In this document: one piece after another, positions 1 to 7,461 of the stretch
Numbering within the stretch: position 1 is the stretch's first letter
Layout: each line of letters begins with the position of its first letter
Assembly (NCBI GenBank): GCA_002413305.1
Contig: DHWS01000032.1
Location: 10,809 to 34,748 of the forward strand
Source of the DNA: Actinobacteria bacterium UBA5176
GTDB taxonomy: Bacteria > Actinomycetota > UBA4738
Direction of reading: 5' to 3'
DNA: 23,940 nt
The notes under the pieces: model-generated
The model's database searches: none
What the model was told of the DNA's origin: nothing
The model's input: the letters and a program-made list of their open reading frames with translations, nothing else
Position numbers and translations under genes: made by a program

Positions 1-1259
1 GTGACGGGAGCCACTCGCATCGCCGCATCGGGCCGCTCGGCCAGGATGCCGGGCAGCCAGATCTTGGCCCAGGCGGGTCCGGAGACGCCGGCTCGTGCCA
101 CCGTGGCCTCTTCGGGCCCAGCGAGCGCGACAGCCGTAACCGGACGGTCCGGGTCGGAGACGGTCCGTTCAAGGCGGCCACCGGACTCCATCCACACCTC
201 GGCCGCCGACAGCGCCAACGATGTACGGAGGTTCTCCACAAGTTGTAAGAGCAACTCGTCCAGAGGGATCGACCGGGACAGTCGGCTGCCAAAGTTCCGG
301 ATGATGTCTTCGGGCGCGCGGCGATTGCCGTAGACGATTCGCGTGGCGAACGCCTTCAGTCGCCCACGGGCCGGCAGATAGACCAGCACGGCGATCACCG
401 CGGCGACCATGGACAAGGCGAGGAGCGTCCGTTCGTCATGGCGGGGAACGCGTCCCAGGCCGAGCACCACCGCGAGATAGACCGCGACGACGATGGCGGT
501 CAGGCCCCCGGCGGTGATCGTTCGCGCGAGCAATGGATCGATGGCGCTGGCGGCGCGCCGGTTCGTGCCGAGGACGATCGAAACGGGAAGGAGCGCGGTC
601 GCCGCGATCGCGACCACTCCCGGGTGACTGGGCCACCCCACCAGCACATGCACTCCGAACGCCGTCACCGCCAGGCCCGCCGCGACCACCGCTCCCCACG
701 CCAACCACTTCATCCGACGCTGTTCGGGTGGGTCGGTCCGACCGTACCGGGCAGCGAACCCCACGATGGACACCGCGAGGGCGACCAGGGCCATGGCGAC
801 GAACGGCCAGGCGGGCAGGTGCTGGCGATGACCGAACAGCGCTGCCCCGACGGCAAGCCCGGCCACCCCGCCCAGGATGACGAACACACGACGACCCTTC
901 CTCCGCAGTGCCCCGCTCGGCATCGCCAGGACGATGGACATCGCGGCCCACGGGACAAGGGCCAACGCGAAGGGCTGAACGACATCGGAGCGAAGGCCGA
1001 CCGCCGCCAGGGCGGCCGCTCCTGACACGACGATGCCTGGCGTGGGGTCCCCGCGCTGCTGAACCGCCAGTACCAGCCCCGTGGCGGCCCAGAGCACCAC
1101 GAGCCCCAAGACCGCCAGCCGGAGCGAGCCGGCCCCGCTCGTGGCGGGTGCAGCGACCATCCACCCCGCCAGACCCAGGGCAAGCACGCCCAGCGCTCGC
1201 GAGGCGAGCGTCTCGGTGACCCACCGGGTCCCTCGAACCTCCTCCGCCGAGGCCGTCAT
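1..1259 (-). CDS. Membrane sensor histidine kinase-like protein, N-terminal part (truncated by window edge)
   Basis: The reading frame is open for 419 codons from an ATG at 1259 to the window edge, so the C-terminus is missing. The ATG overlaps the stop of the upstream ABC permease as ATGA, which implies translational coupling. The protein begins with about ten hydrophobic segments (roughly residues 21-38, 46-66, 73-89, 96-113, 125-142, 150-170, 184-207, 213-231, 249-269 and 278-296). A cytoplasmic stretch follows with a short motif (RIVYGNRRAPEDIIRNFG, about 307-324), then a GAF-like beginning (about 326-419). This layout, with the YG-R-P motif just after the last membrane span, is familiar from actinobacterial NarL/DesK-class sensor kinases. 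No HisKA or HATPase motif is visible because those would lie beyond the edge, so the kinase call is inference. An ABC exporter preceding a sensor gene suggests a sensing and efflux operon, and a response regulator might lie just outside. Confidence 0.65.
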   Translation of the reverse strand, partial: MTASAEEVRGTRWVTETLASRALGVLALGLAGWMVAAPATSGAGSLRLAVLGLVVLWAATGLVLAVQQRGDPTPGIVVSGAAALAAVGLRSDVVQPFALALVPWAAMSIVLAMPSGALRRKGRRVFVILGGVAGLAVGAALFGHRQHLPAWPFVAMALVALAVSIVGFAARYGRTDPPEQRRMKWLAWGAVVAAGLAVTAFGVHVLVGWPSHPGVVAIAATALLPVSIVLGTNRRAASAIDPLLARTITAGGLTAIVVAVYLAVVLGLGRVPRHDERTLLALSMVAAVIAVLVYLPARGRLKAFATRIVYGNRRAPEDIIRNFGSRLSRSIPLDELLLQLVENLRTSLALSAAEVWMESGGRLERTVSDPDRPVTAVALAGPEEATVARAGVSGPAWAKIWLPGILAERPDAAMRVAPV

Positions 1260-3679
1260 TCCGTTCGAAGCACGATGGCGGGGTGGGTCCTGCCGGCAGA
1301 ACGCGCGGGAAGGGCGGCGATCAGGTTGCCAACCAGCACCACCGCGGGGACCAGGAGTAGCGTCCCACCCACCGCGACCTCCGGCGCGGGAACCACGCCC
1401 AAGGAGTCGGCGAAAACGGTCCACGCTAACCTGCCGGCGGCGATGCCCACAGGGATGCCGACCAGCAACGCGAGGATGGCCACCGTGGTCGATTGCCAGG
1501 CCACGGCGGCGTTCACTTGGCGTCGAACGAACCCAAGTGTCTTGAGGATGGCGAGATCCCGCCGGCGGCGGCGGATGGAGGTAACCAGGGTGTGGGAGAG
1601 CGTGGCCGCGCCTGCCAGCGCAAGCAGGAGCGCCAGGAGCACCGGCAACTCCTTCACGCGAACCAGGTCGGCCAGGTTCGCTCCCGGGTTGGGAGGGTCG
1701 CTGGTAGTTCCCGGGGGCAACCTCGGGGTGAGCGAGGCCAGTTCGCGGTCCACGTTCACGCCCGGCTTGAGCCGAATAGGGAAGACGTTCGCCGGCGCCT
1801 CGGGACGGATCGTGCGGAGTCCTCGCAGGGTCATGCCGGCTCCCTCCGACAGGCCGGGGGCGAAGCCCGCGTCGGGCACGACCACCTGACCGACGACGCG
1901 TAGCCTCATAGGTCCGTGCGGCCCGGCGACCTGAACGGTGCGCCCGATCGCCGTGCCGGCGCCCCGCATCGTCTTTGCTCCCAACGCGATCTCGTCCGTC
2001 GCCTGCGGCCACCGGCCGGCCACCACCGTGGGATGAGCTTCGCCCTTGAGCTGATCGAACGCCCACACGTTCGCCCGAACGCTGTGCCGCTGGGGTCCGA
2101 GCTCGACGAAGGCCTGGATGTCGCCCGCGCCGTACGCGACGATGTTCGGGTCCGATCGTAGTACGGGGACGACCTTCGACGCCAGCTCGCCACCGGAAAA
2201 TGGGCTGCCCACACCCGTGTCGAAGTCCCATCCGTACAGCTTGGGAGTGGCCACGAGGTGGCCCAGGCTCGCCGAGAATGTCATGGCGGCGATCAACGTG
2301 GCGATGCAGAGGCTGAGGCCGATCAGCGTGCTGCGGACGGGAACAGCCGTTCGACCCCTCCCCGTCTCGACCGCCAGCCGAACGCCAGCCACCGCCGACA
2401 CGGGAAGACCGGCCCTGGCCACGGTCGTGGCGAGCGTTGAGGGCCGGAGGCGCGCCTCGACCTGGGCCAGCCCCAACGCGTCTCCCCGAACGTTCGCTCC
2501 CCGCCACGCGGGGATGGCCGCCACGAGGATGATCCCGACGATCACTCCGACGGCACCGAGTACAAGGACGGGAGCGTCGAACGCCACCCCCGGATGAGGC
2601 TCGGCCAGCCGGGCCAGAGATCCGATCGGAGTCAGAGGCGACAGCGCGACCGCAACGGCCACCGCCCCGGCCGCCCCGACCGCTCCCGTGATGACGAAGC
2701 GCACCAGCGACACTCCGAACACCTGCTCCCGGGTCATCCCCAGCGCGCGCAGGGTGGGCACCTCGACGGCGTCCAGGAACGCCTGCCGGGCCAGGACCTG
2801 CGCCGCGATGAGCAGGGTGACCAGGCCTCCCAGCGCGGCGAACAGCCACAGCGCCAGGGCCAGGACGTGGGTCTGTCGATGGACGAACGAGGCCTCATCA
2901 GAGGGCCCGAACACGAACGCGTCGGGCGTCCGGTTCTCCACCGCCTTGCTGAAGGCGGGATAGTCGGCGGAGCCATGCTGGAGCCGGACGAGCAGCGCGG
3001 CGATCGTCCCCGCGCCGGTCAGCAGGCGTCGGAACAGCGCCGGGCCGATATAGACGTCCGCGCTCCCCTGGAGCTCACCCTCCTGCAGGAAGAACCCGAC
3101 CACCTTCACCCGCACGGGGGAGAGCAGCTGCCGGGGATCGGCGTGCGAGCCGTCGAATGAAAAGGGATCGATCCTCGCTCGAAGGATCCGGAGTTGGATA
3201 GTGCTCCCGATATGGACCGCCGGATCCTGGTGCGCCCGGTAACCGACCGCGACCTCCGTGGTGCTGTTCGGACCCGGAAGCCTCCCCGAGAGCACCTTCA
3301 CCCCGCCGAACTCCTGGGTCGCGCGCCGGGTGGGAAAGCCGTCAAGACTGAGCTGCCCGTTCCACAACAGCCTCCCGGTGGCGGTCTGGGCGATGCCGTT
3401 CACGACCTGGCCGATGATGGCGTCGGCGACCTGGGGGAGTCGGGCGTCCGCCCGGAGGTCGGCCATCGTGGTGTGCGTCCCCGCGACGCCGAGGGGGACG
3501 ACGGCATCCCCCGTCGGGTGGGCGGCCAGGAACCTGGGATACGCGGTGTCAGTGCGACGAGCCCCCGCTGCCGACGCCATGACCACCCCGCCCAAGAGTC
3601 CGATCAATAGCGCGATCGCGATGGCGCTCGACCGGCGGCCCCGGAGCTCGACAAGAGCCCGAACCCAGACCACCGTCAC
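1256..3679 (-). CDS. FtsX-type ABC transporter permease, 807 aa
   Basis: This is the membrane subunit of an ABC transporter of the MacB/FtsX-like class. It starts at a GTG at 3679 that overlaps the stop of the ATPase gene as GTGA, and its own stop overlaps the next gene as ATGA. The first membrane span is at about residues 19-39. A long extracytoplasmic domain follows, then three spans (about 275-395). A second module repeats the plan: one span near 445-470, an external domain, and three C-terminal spans (about 665-690, 718-740 and 768-795). The cytoplasmic loop after the first of these last three has the charged SIRRRRRDLAILKTLG motif typical of the FtsX domain, where it contacts the ATPase. 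The length of about 800 aa with eight spans matches duplicated FtsX permeases that extract lipids, peptides or lipoproteins. The substrate cannot be read from the sequence. Confidence 0.88.
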   Translation of the reverse strand: MTVVWVRALVELRGRRSSAIAIALLIGLLGGVVMASAAGARRTDTAYPRFLAAHPTGDAVVPLGVAGTHTTMADLRADARLPQVADAIIGQVVNGIAQTATGRLLWNGQLSLDGFPTRRATQEFGGVKVLSGRLPGPNSTTEVAVGYRAHQDPAVHIGSTIQLRILRARIDPFSFDGSHADPRQLLSPVRVKVVGFFLQEGELQGSADVYIGPALFRRLLTGAGTIAALLVRLQHGSADYPAFSKAVENRTPDAFVFGPSDEASFVHRQTHVLALALWLFAALGGLVTLLIAAQVLARQAFLDAVEVPTLRALGMTREQVFGVSLVRFVITGAVGAAGAVAVAVALSPLTPIGSLARLAEPHPGVAFDAPVLVLGAVGVIVGIILVAAIPAWRGANVRGDALGLAQVEARLRPSTLATTVARAGLPVSAVAGVRLAVETGRGRTAVPVRSTLIGLSLCIATLIAAMTFSASLGHLVATPKLYGWDFDTGVGSPFSGGELASKVVPVLRSDPNIVAYGAGDIQAFVELGPQRHSVRANVWAFDQLKGEAHPTVVAGRWPQATDEIALGAKTMRGAGTAIGRTVQVAGPHGPMRLRVVGQVVVPDAGFAPGLSEGAGMTLRGLRTIRPEAPANVFPIRLKPGVNVDRELASLTPRLPPGTTSDPPNPGANLADLVRVKELPVLLALLLALAGAATLSHTLVTSIRRRRRDLAILKTLGFVRRQVNAAVAWQSTTVAILALLVGIPVGIAAGRLAWTVFADSLGVVPAPEVAVGGTLLLVPAVVLVGNLIAALPARSAGRTHPAIVLRTE

Positions 3680-4434
3680 GGACGGTCACCGCTCGGCGCG
3701 CGGAGCGAGGGGCCGAACGGCGATCCGGCGTCCGGATCTCCCACCGATACCGGGCCCTCGCTGTGCACCCTGCCGTCGCGCATCTCCACGATGCGGTCCG
3801 CGGCGGCGGCCACCTCATCGTCGTGGGTGACCAGCAGGATCGACTGGCCGTCATGGTGGAGACGGCGGAAGAGTTCCATCACTTCGGCACCCCCCACCGA
3901 GTCCAGCGCACCGGTGGGTTCGTCCGCGAGGAGCAGGGTGGGTCTGTTCGCCAGGGCCCGAGCGATGGCCAACCGCTGCCGCTGGCCGCCCGACAGAACG
4001 CCGGGCGCTTGAGCCGCCTTGTCGGAAAGGCCGAGCAGGTCGAGGAGGTCTCGGGCGCGGCTCTCGGCCTGCTTGCGAGACGCCCCTGCGACGATCGCCG
4101 GGAGTGCCACGTTATCCACAACGCTCGTCCCTTCGAGCAGATTGAAGAACTGGAACACGATCCCGATGTGGCTGCGCCGCATCCTGGCCAGGTCGTCCTC
4201 GTTCTTGCCGGCGAGCGACTCCCCCGCCACCGCGATGTCGCCCTCGCTCGGTGTGTCGAGGCCAGCGATCATGTTGAGCAGCGTCGACTTCCCGCAGCCC
4301 GAGGGACCCATGATCGCCACGAACTCGCCCACTTCGACCATCATGTCGACGCCTCGGAGTGCGCGAACGGGAGCCGCGTCGCCTTCGGTGCTCTCATACG
4401 TCTTGCGGAGCCCCCGAACTTCGAGCACGCTCAC
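3676..4434 (-). CDS. ABC transporter ATP-binding protein (MacB/LolD-like), 252 aa
   Basis: This is the cytoplasmic ATPase that drives the coupled FtsX-type permease downstream. It carries a complete set of motifs: Walker A GPSGCGKST (about 43-51), a Q-loop in IGIVFQFFNLL, the signature LSGGQRQRLAIARAL (about 147), Walker B LLLADEPTGALDS, and the H-loop in LLVTHDD. The order and the Q-loop context (FQFFNLL) are typical of the LolD/MacB/FtsE-type subfamily. The GTG at 4434 is chosen because an AGGAGG box sits at 4440-4445, 5 nt upstream. A weak promoter candidate on the minus strand lies further up (TTGTCC at 4491-4496, 18-nt spacer, GATGAT at 4467-4472). The last 25 residues are a low-complexity tail rich in Gly, Ser and Pro that extends beyond the family core. 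The gene appears to be first in a three-gene operon. Confidence 0.93.
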   Translation of the reverse strand: MSVLEVRGLRKTYESTEGDAAPVRALRGVDMMVEVGEFVAIMGPSGCGKSTLLNMIAGLDTPSEGDIAVAGESLAGKNEDDLARMRRSHIGIVFQFFNLLEGTSVVDNVALPAIVAGASRKQAESRARDLLDLLGLSDKAAQAPGVLSGGQRQRLAIARALANRPTLLLADEPTGALDSVGGAEVMELFRRLHHDGQSILLVTHDDEVAAAADRIVEMRDGRVHSEGPVSVGDPDAGSPFGPSLRAPSGDRP

Positions 4435-4439
4435 CGTAT

Positions 4440-4445
4440 CCTCCT
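4440..4445 (-). promoter_or_regulatory. Strong ribosome binding site AGGAGG
   Basis: On the minus strand AGGAGG is followed by ATACG and then the GTG of the ABC ATPase. It is one of the best Shine-Dalgarno matches in the window and fixes the start of that gene. The two downstream genes have no comparable site and probably depend on coupling through their 4-bp overlaps. Confidence 0.75.
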
Positions 4446-4593
4446 GACCGCTTCCGGATAGGGCACATCATCCATTGCCGCGGCAGGTGAGGACAAGAGG
4501 GGCTAGCCAGCGTTCCGGCCCGGGTGCCAGCTTCCCCCTGCCGAAGCAGGATCGATCGGGAATCTGGTCTTGACCCGCTCCGGTGCAAGCGTT

Positions 4594-4608
4594 CCGGTTA
4601 CCAACCGG
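4594..4608. repeat. Inverted repeat CCGGTT-acc-AACCGG
   Basis: Six-base arms are separated by 3 nt and match perfectly. It could be a regulator half-site pair or a small hairpin. It lies about 160 bp upstream (minus direction) of the ABC operon start and about 190 bp upstream of the small plus-strand gene, so either could be the target. Confidence 0.4.
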
Positions 4609-4720
4609 TAGAGCGAGGGACCGCGTGTGCCCCTCACGGACGCATGTAGGGGTACGAAAGCCGATTGGTGCCTTGACCAAGGGTTCTAAGCCCATCGCAG
4701 TTCCCGAGCACCGTAGGATA

Positions 4721-4735
4721 GTCAAGCGTCTTGAC
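4721..4735. repeat. Inverted repeat GTCAAG-cgt-CTTGAC
   Basis: Perfect six-base arms flank a 3-nt centre. The right arm overlaps a TTGACC sequence (4731-4736) that resembles a -35 box, the arrangement expected of an operator covering a promoter. The same CTTGACC core occurs twice more within 170 bp upstream. Confidence 0.4.
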
Positions 4736-4799
4736 CACCCCTAGCTGGCCGGCCGATCTGTCCGGTGGTGCATAAGCGAAGGTTGCAGCAGCAAGGGGG

Positions 4800-5012
4800 T
4801 TGGGTTTAGTCGAGGCAGCCTGCGACGGGGACGAGGACGAGGCGAACGCCTACTTCGAGTGGCTCTACCAGCGCACACTGAGCTTGATGCGCGACCCGCG
4901 CTTCAGACCGATGGTCAAAGCTCTCGCAACTGCTCTCCTTAGCGAACACACGATCAGCGGTCGCCGCGCTCGCGAGATCCTCGATGGCTGCCTGCCTGAA
5001 CTCCCCCGCTAA
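4800..5012 (+). CDS. Small hypothetical protein, 70 aa (possible gene remnant)
   Basis: The open frame runs from a TTG at 4800 to a TAA at 5010-5012. The product is acidic at the N-terminus (EAACDGDEDEA) and helical in pattern, ending in LATALLSEHTISGRRAREIL. That last pattern loosely recalls the C-terminal helices of FtsH-type M41 peptidases; this is a weak resemblance from memory. No Shine-Dalgarno sits at a proper distance: a G-run directly abuts the TTG. The frame stays open and protein-like for eight codons further upstream (AKVAAARG) to a TAA at 4773-4775, without another start codon. It may therefore be the 3' remnant of a larger gene. It stands alone between the ABC operon and the propeller gene. 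Confidence 0.35.
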   Translation: MGLVEAACDGDEDEANAYFEWLYQRTLSLMRDPRFRPMVKALATALLSEHTISGRRAREILDGCLPELPR

Positions 5013-5091
5013 GACATCTGCTAAAACCGTATGCGCCCGCCATGGTTCATCAGGGTTCTGGAACCAATCCGCGCAACGCTCTGACGTGCAG

Positions 5092-5105
5092 GGATAGACC
5101 TATCC
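5092..5105. repeat. Inverted repeat GGATAG-ac-CTATCC
   Basis: Perfect six-base arms with a 2-nt centre lie about 80 bp downstream of the small gene. A GC-rich partial hairpin (CCGGG ... CCCGG) follows at about 5104-5123. It could be part of a terminator for the small gene, but there is no T-run. The rest of 5013-5239 shows nothing I can support. Confidence 0.3.
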
Positions 5106-5239
5106 GGGCTATCGGGAACCCGGCGAAACCATCCCCAAACGAACAGTTACTACTGTCCGCAGTGCCAGAGCTGACAGGGCCGACAGCGCGGGTCGTGCCG
5201 ATTGAGTTCGTTGTCGGCGCCACCCGCACTGGTGCCCGC

Positions 5240-6301
5240 TCAGGAGAGCCGAATCTCGAGGATTCCATTCCATCCGGCTCCATACAGATGCGTACCCGCT
5301 GGGTCAATGGCGATGTCTGGCATGTATGGGCTGGGTGGCGCCGGCACCAACGGCAGCCACGTGACACCTGCGTCAGTAGAGCGATACAGGCGCCAGCCCT
5401 CCGCCGAAGAGCCAACCGAGGCGAACATGGTGGCGGGCGCGGCTGGGTCGATGGCGACCGAGGCGATGGTTGGTGACGGCGGGAGCCCTGTGCCGATCGA
5501 GTTCCAGGTGCTGCCGTCGTGGGTCACGTACAGCCCCTGGTTCGTGCCCGCGAAGACGATGTTCGAGTCCGTCGGGTCGACGGCGAGTGGGCCGATACTC
5601 GCCGTGCCGAGGCCGGCGGCTGCAGCCTGCCAGGAGGCTCCGCCGTCCACAGTGCGGTACACACCGTCAGCCGCCACCACGTAGAGCGTGGTTGGATCGC
5701 TCGGGGCGAGTTCCAGAATACGGGCTTCTCCCGCGGGCAGGCCCGTGGAGGCGGGATGCCACGAGCGTCCACCATCGGTCGACTTGGAGACCGGCGCCAA
5801 CTCCGACTGTCCAGCGCCCGCGTAGACGGTTCGAGGTGCGAGCGGGTCGACGGCCAGAGTGATGATGATCTCGTGCAACGGAGTGATCGACCAGGATTGG
5901 CAACCGTCGGAGGAACGGTAGACATCGGTCCCGCCGGCGGCGTAAAGCATGGACGGCTTGATCGGGTCCACCGCGAGGGCCCCACCCCCGCCCGGGCCGC
6001 ACGGGACCCAGGTCTGGGCGCTATTGGTCGTCTTGTAGCCGCCAGATGCGTACGCGACGGAAGGATGCAGAGGATCGACCGTAACGCCAAACGACGGCGT
6101 GTTCGCCAGGTGGTCGTCCATCGTGGCCCAGGTGACGCCGCCGTCCACGCTTTTCAAGACCCCTCCCTCTGGCGGTCCGGCGCCTCCCTCGTACAGGGTG
6201 GGGGAGGCTGAGGAGAAGTCCACGGCGAAGGCGAACGAACCGCCAAGCGGGTAGGTGTGCAGAGCCGTGAAGGTCGTCCCCCCATCGGTGGACTCACGCA
6301 A
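5240..6301 (-). CDS. Asp-box (BNR/sortilin-like) beta-propeller protein, C-terminal fragment, 353 aa
   Basis: This is the downstream part of a repeat protein whose N-terminal part is encoded in another frame immediately upstream (6294-7166). It contains about eight Asp-box motifs of the form S-x-D-G-G-x-x-W, for example STDGGTTF, SVDGGVTW, STDGGRSW, TVDGGASW and STDAGVTW. They are separated by blade repeats such as AVDPxxPxxVYAG. Asp boxes sit in beta-hairpin turns of propellers in sialidases, Vps10/sortilin and Ycf48-like proteins. No catalytic residue set of a sialidase is evident, so a binding or scaffold role is as likely as enzymatic activity. The apparent TTG start at 6301 lies inside a repeat and is probably not a real initiation site; see the frame-break entry at 6304-6307. 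Confidence 0.7.
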   Translation of the reverse strand: MRESTDGGTTFTALHTYPLGGSFAFAVDFSSASPTLYEGGAGPPEGGVLKSVDGGVTWATMDDHLANTPSFGVTVDPLHPSVAYASGGYKTTNSAQTWVPCGPGGGGALAVDPIKPSMLYAAGGTDVYRSSDGCQSWSITPLHEIIITLAVDPLAPRTVYAGAGQSELAPVSKSTDGGRSWHPASTGLPAGEARILELAPSDPTTLYVVAADGVYRTVDGGASWQAAAAGLGTASIGPLAVDPTDSNIVFAGTNQGLYVTHDGSTWNSIGTGLPPSPTIASVAIDPAAPATMFASVGSSAEGWRLYRSTDAGVTWLPLVPAPPSPYMPDIAIDPAGTHLYGAGWNGILEIRLS

Positions 6302-7166
6302 TTCCCCATCCGCCTGCCGGTGGTTGGGTGACCGCGTAGATGCGCGAACCGTCCGGCGCGGCCGCGATGGCCTTCACATCGCCCTTCGTGATGCCCGTCG
6401 GGTTCCAGGTCATCGAGTCGGTGGACATGTACAGGCCGTGATGGTTCCCTACGTACACGGTCTGTGGTGTCCGCCTGTCGAAGGCGATCGGCCAGTTCTT
6501 CAGCACGCTGGATTGATTCCCGGCGTAGAACCCCTTCCAGGTCGCGCCGCCGTCGGTCGAGAAGAAGATCAGGTTCCCGGCCCGGGCAACCGCATAGATG
6601 CGGTTCGGGTCGATGGGATCAACGGCGACCGTTCCGGTGTGTTTCGGGCTCCCCGGCAGGAGTGTCCAGCTCACCCCGCCGTTCGTGGTCTTGTCCACCC
6701 CAGCGTCCTCACCCACGTACACGGTGTTCGGGTCGGTGGGGTCGACGGCCAAGCCTTGGATCCAGCTGGTGGGGAGGCCTGCCGATGACCAGGTGTCTCC
6801 TCGATCGGTCGACAGGAACACGTCGCTCGGTCCGTAGCAGCAGGGCAGTCCCGCGTAGATGATCGAAGGGTCTGAGGGTGCGACCGCGATCGCGTCGATG
6901 ATCGTGCCGCCCAGCTGGGTCAGCCTCCACGTCGACGCGCCGTCGAAGGTGCGAAACACGCCGTACCCGCCCGCATACAACACGGAAGGGTTCGTCGGAT
7001 CCATGGTGAGCACCTGCACGTCCCCGGGGGCGATGGGGCCGTTCGCCCGCCAGGACCCGGTCGCAGCTCGAGCTGGGGTTGTGGGAAGGACCGCCAGGAC
7101 GATGGCAATCGCCTCGCTTAGCGCGGGCCAGCGAACTCGAACTTCTTGGGCGGCCAGGGATTGCAT
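6294..7166 (-). CDS. Secreted Asp-box beta-propeller protein, N-terminal fragment with signal peptide, 290 aa
   Basis: The ATG at 7166 opens a protein with a short charged start, a hydrophobic stretch (AIAIVLAVLPTTP) and a plausible signal-peptidase site after ARA near residue 34, so export is likely. About five Asp-box motifs follow (TFDGASTW, STDRGDTW, TTNGGVSW, STDGGATW and STDSMTW) with the same VDPxxPxxVYxG linkers as the neighbouring fragment. The frame ends abruptly in GGWGIA and a stop at the very point where the other fragment's repeat resumes. Together the parts give about 640 aa with some 13 Asp boxes, enough for two propellers. There is no membrane anchor or sorting signal at the C-terminus. 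No clear Shine-Dalgarno precedes the ATG. It diverges from the coiled-coil genes at 7342. Confidence 0.7.
   Translation of the reverse strand: MQSLAAQEVRVRWPALSEAIAIVLAVLPTTPARAATGSWRANGPIAPGDVQVLTMDPTNPSVLYAGGYGVFRTFDGASTWRLTQLGGTIIDAIAVAPSDPSIIYAGLPCCYGPSDVFLSTDRGDTWSSAGLPTSWIQGLAVDPTDPNTVYVGEDAGVDKTTNGGVSWTLLPGSPKHTGTVAVDPIDPNRIYAVARAGNLIFFSTDGGATWKGFYAGNQSSVLKNWPIAFDRRTPQTVYVGNHHGLYMSTDSMTWNPTGITKGDVKAIAAAPDGSRIYAVTQPPAGGWGIA
6304..6307 (-). other. Probable single-base frame break in a G4 run
   Basis: On the minus strand the upstream frame reads GGA TGG GGA ATT GCG TGA. If one G is removed from the GGGG run it reads GGA TGG GAA TTG CGT GAG, giving GGWELRESTDGG, a normal Asp-box continuation into the 353-aa frame. 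A homopolymer insertion, either real or a consensus error, is the simplest explanation. Confidence 0.7.
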
Positions 7167-7264
7167 CGCTCTCAGGCGCTCACATAACCACGATGGCCGT
7201 CGACTTCGCCACCCCAGGGGAGGATTGGCCTCTTTCGTCCCGTCCGATCAAGTTCCATTCAGCC

Positions 7265-7294
7265 TTGCGACACCCACGAACGTCCCCCTATGCT
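7265..7294 (+). promoter_or_regulatory. Candidate promoter for the coiled-coil gene pair
   Basis: TTGCGA (7265-7270) and TATGCT (7289-7294) are separated by 18 nt, a fair match to a housekeeping-sigma promoter with the TANNNT -10 used in actinobacteria. The predicted start near 7301 leaves a leader of about 40 nt before the ATG at 7342. This is pattern recognition only. Confidence 0.35.
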
Positions 7295-7341
7295 GAGGGT
7301 CGGTTGACGCGGTAGCGTCTGCTGCCGGCGGTGGCGGAGAG

Positions 7342-7461
7342 ATGGACGGCGCGCTCGAGATCGAAGCAGGAGAAGCCGAACCGCCACCGACGAGCGCTGA
7401 AGGCCGGCGGCGACGGGTCCGGATCACCCTCCTTTCGATCGGGACCGTACTTGCCTGGTGA
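7342..7461 (+). pseudogene. N-terminal fragment (39 aa) of a split membrane-anchored coiled-coil gene
   Basis: The ATG at 7342 opens a 39-codon frame: an acidic cytoplasmic head, a basic RRRRVR patch and then the first half of a membrane span (ITLLSIGTVLAW), after which a TGA stops it. The second half of the span (LVIASLIWAV) is in the frame that begins at 7458. Restoring one missing base near 7453-7456, for example an extra C in GCCTGG, joins them into one protein of about 172 aa with a continuous 20-residue span. A GGAG lies at 7336-7339 but only 2 nt from the ATG, so initiation is uncertain. Confidence 0.5.

Larger units (their letters stand above)
4446..4799. other. Gene-poor stretch with short inverted repeats
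   Basis: I see no convincing gene here. Base composition is visibly less GC-rich than the flanks. It contains two compact perfect inverted repeats, listed separately, and three copies of CTTGACC on the plus strand (4569-4575, 4672-4678 and 4730-4736). The last of these could be a -35 element (TTGACC) for the small gene that follows, but no good -10 hexamer stands at the right distance. An 85-codon open frame on the minus strand (4468-4725) has an amino-acid composition unlike the real proteins nearby and is not supported. Confidence 0.5.

Noticed and set aside
436..1224. 262-codon minus-strand frame of Gly/Arg/Ala-rich sequence
   Set aside because: The neighbouring frame gives a coherent ten-span membrane protein coupled to the ABC permease; this one is its out-of-frame shadow.
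4590..4680. tRNA-like string (GGTAGAGCGAGGGACC followed by GGGGTACGAAAGCC)
   Set aside because: A D-loop-like GGTAGAGC is present, but no 5-bp anticodon stem with a 7-nt loop, no TTCRANY T-loop and no closing acceptor stem can be drawn.
4468..4725. 85-codon open frame on the minus strand
   Set aside because: It is rich in Cys, Arg, Gly and Pro with no secondary-structure pattern, has no Shine-Dalgarno, and overlaps palindromes; most likely chance.
5179..5218. Possible terminator of the propeller gene (GCCGACA ... TGTCGGC, 26-nt loop)
   Set aside because: The loop is large, no T-run follows on the minus strand, and stems of this size are expected by chance in GC-rich DNA.
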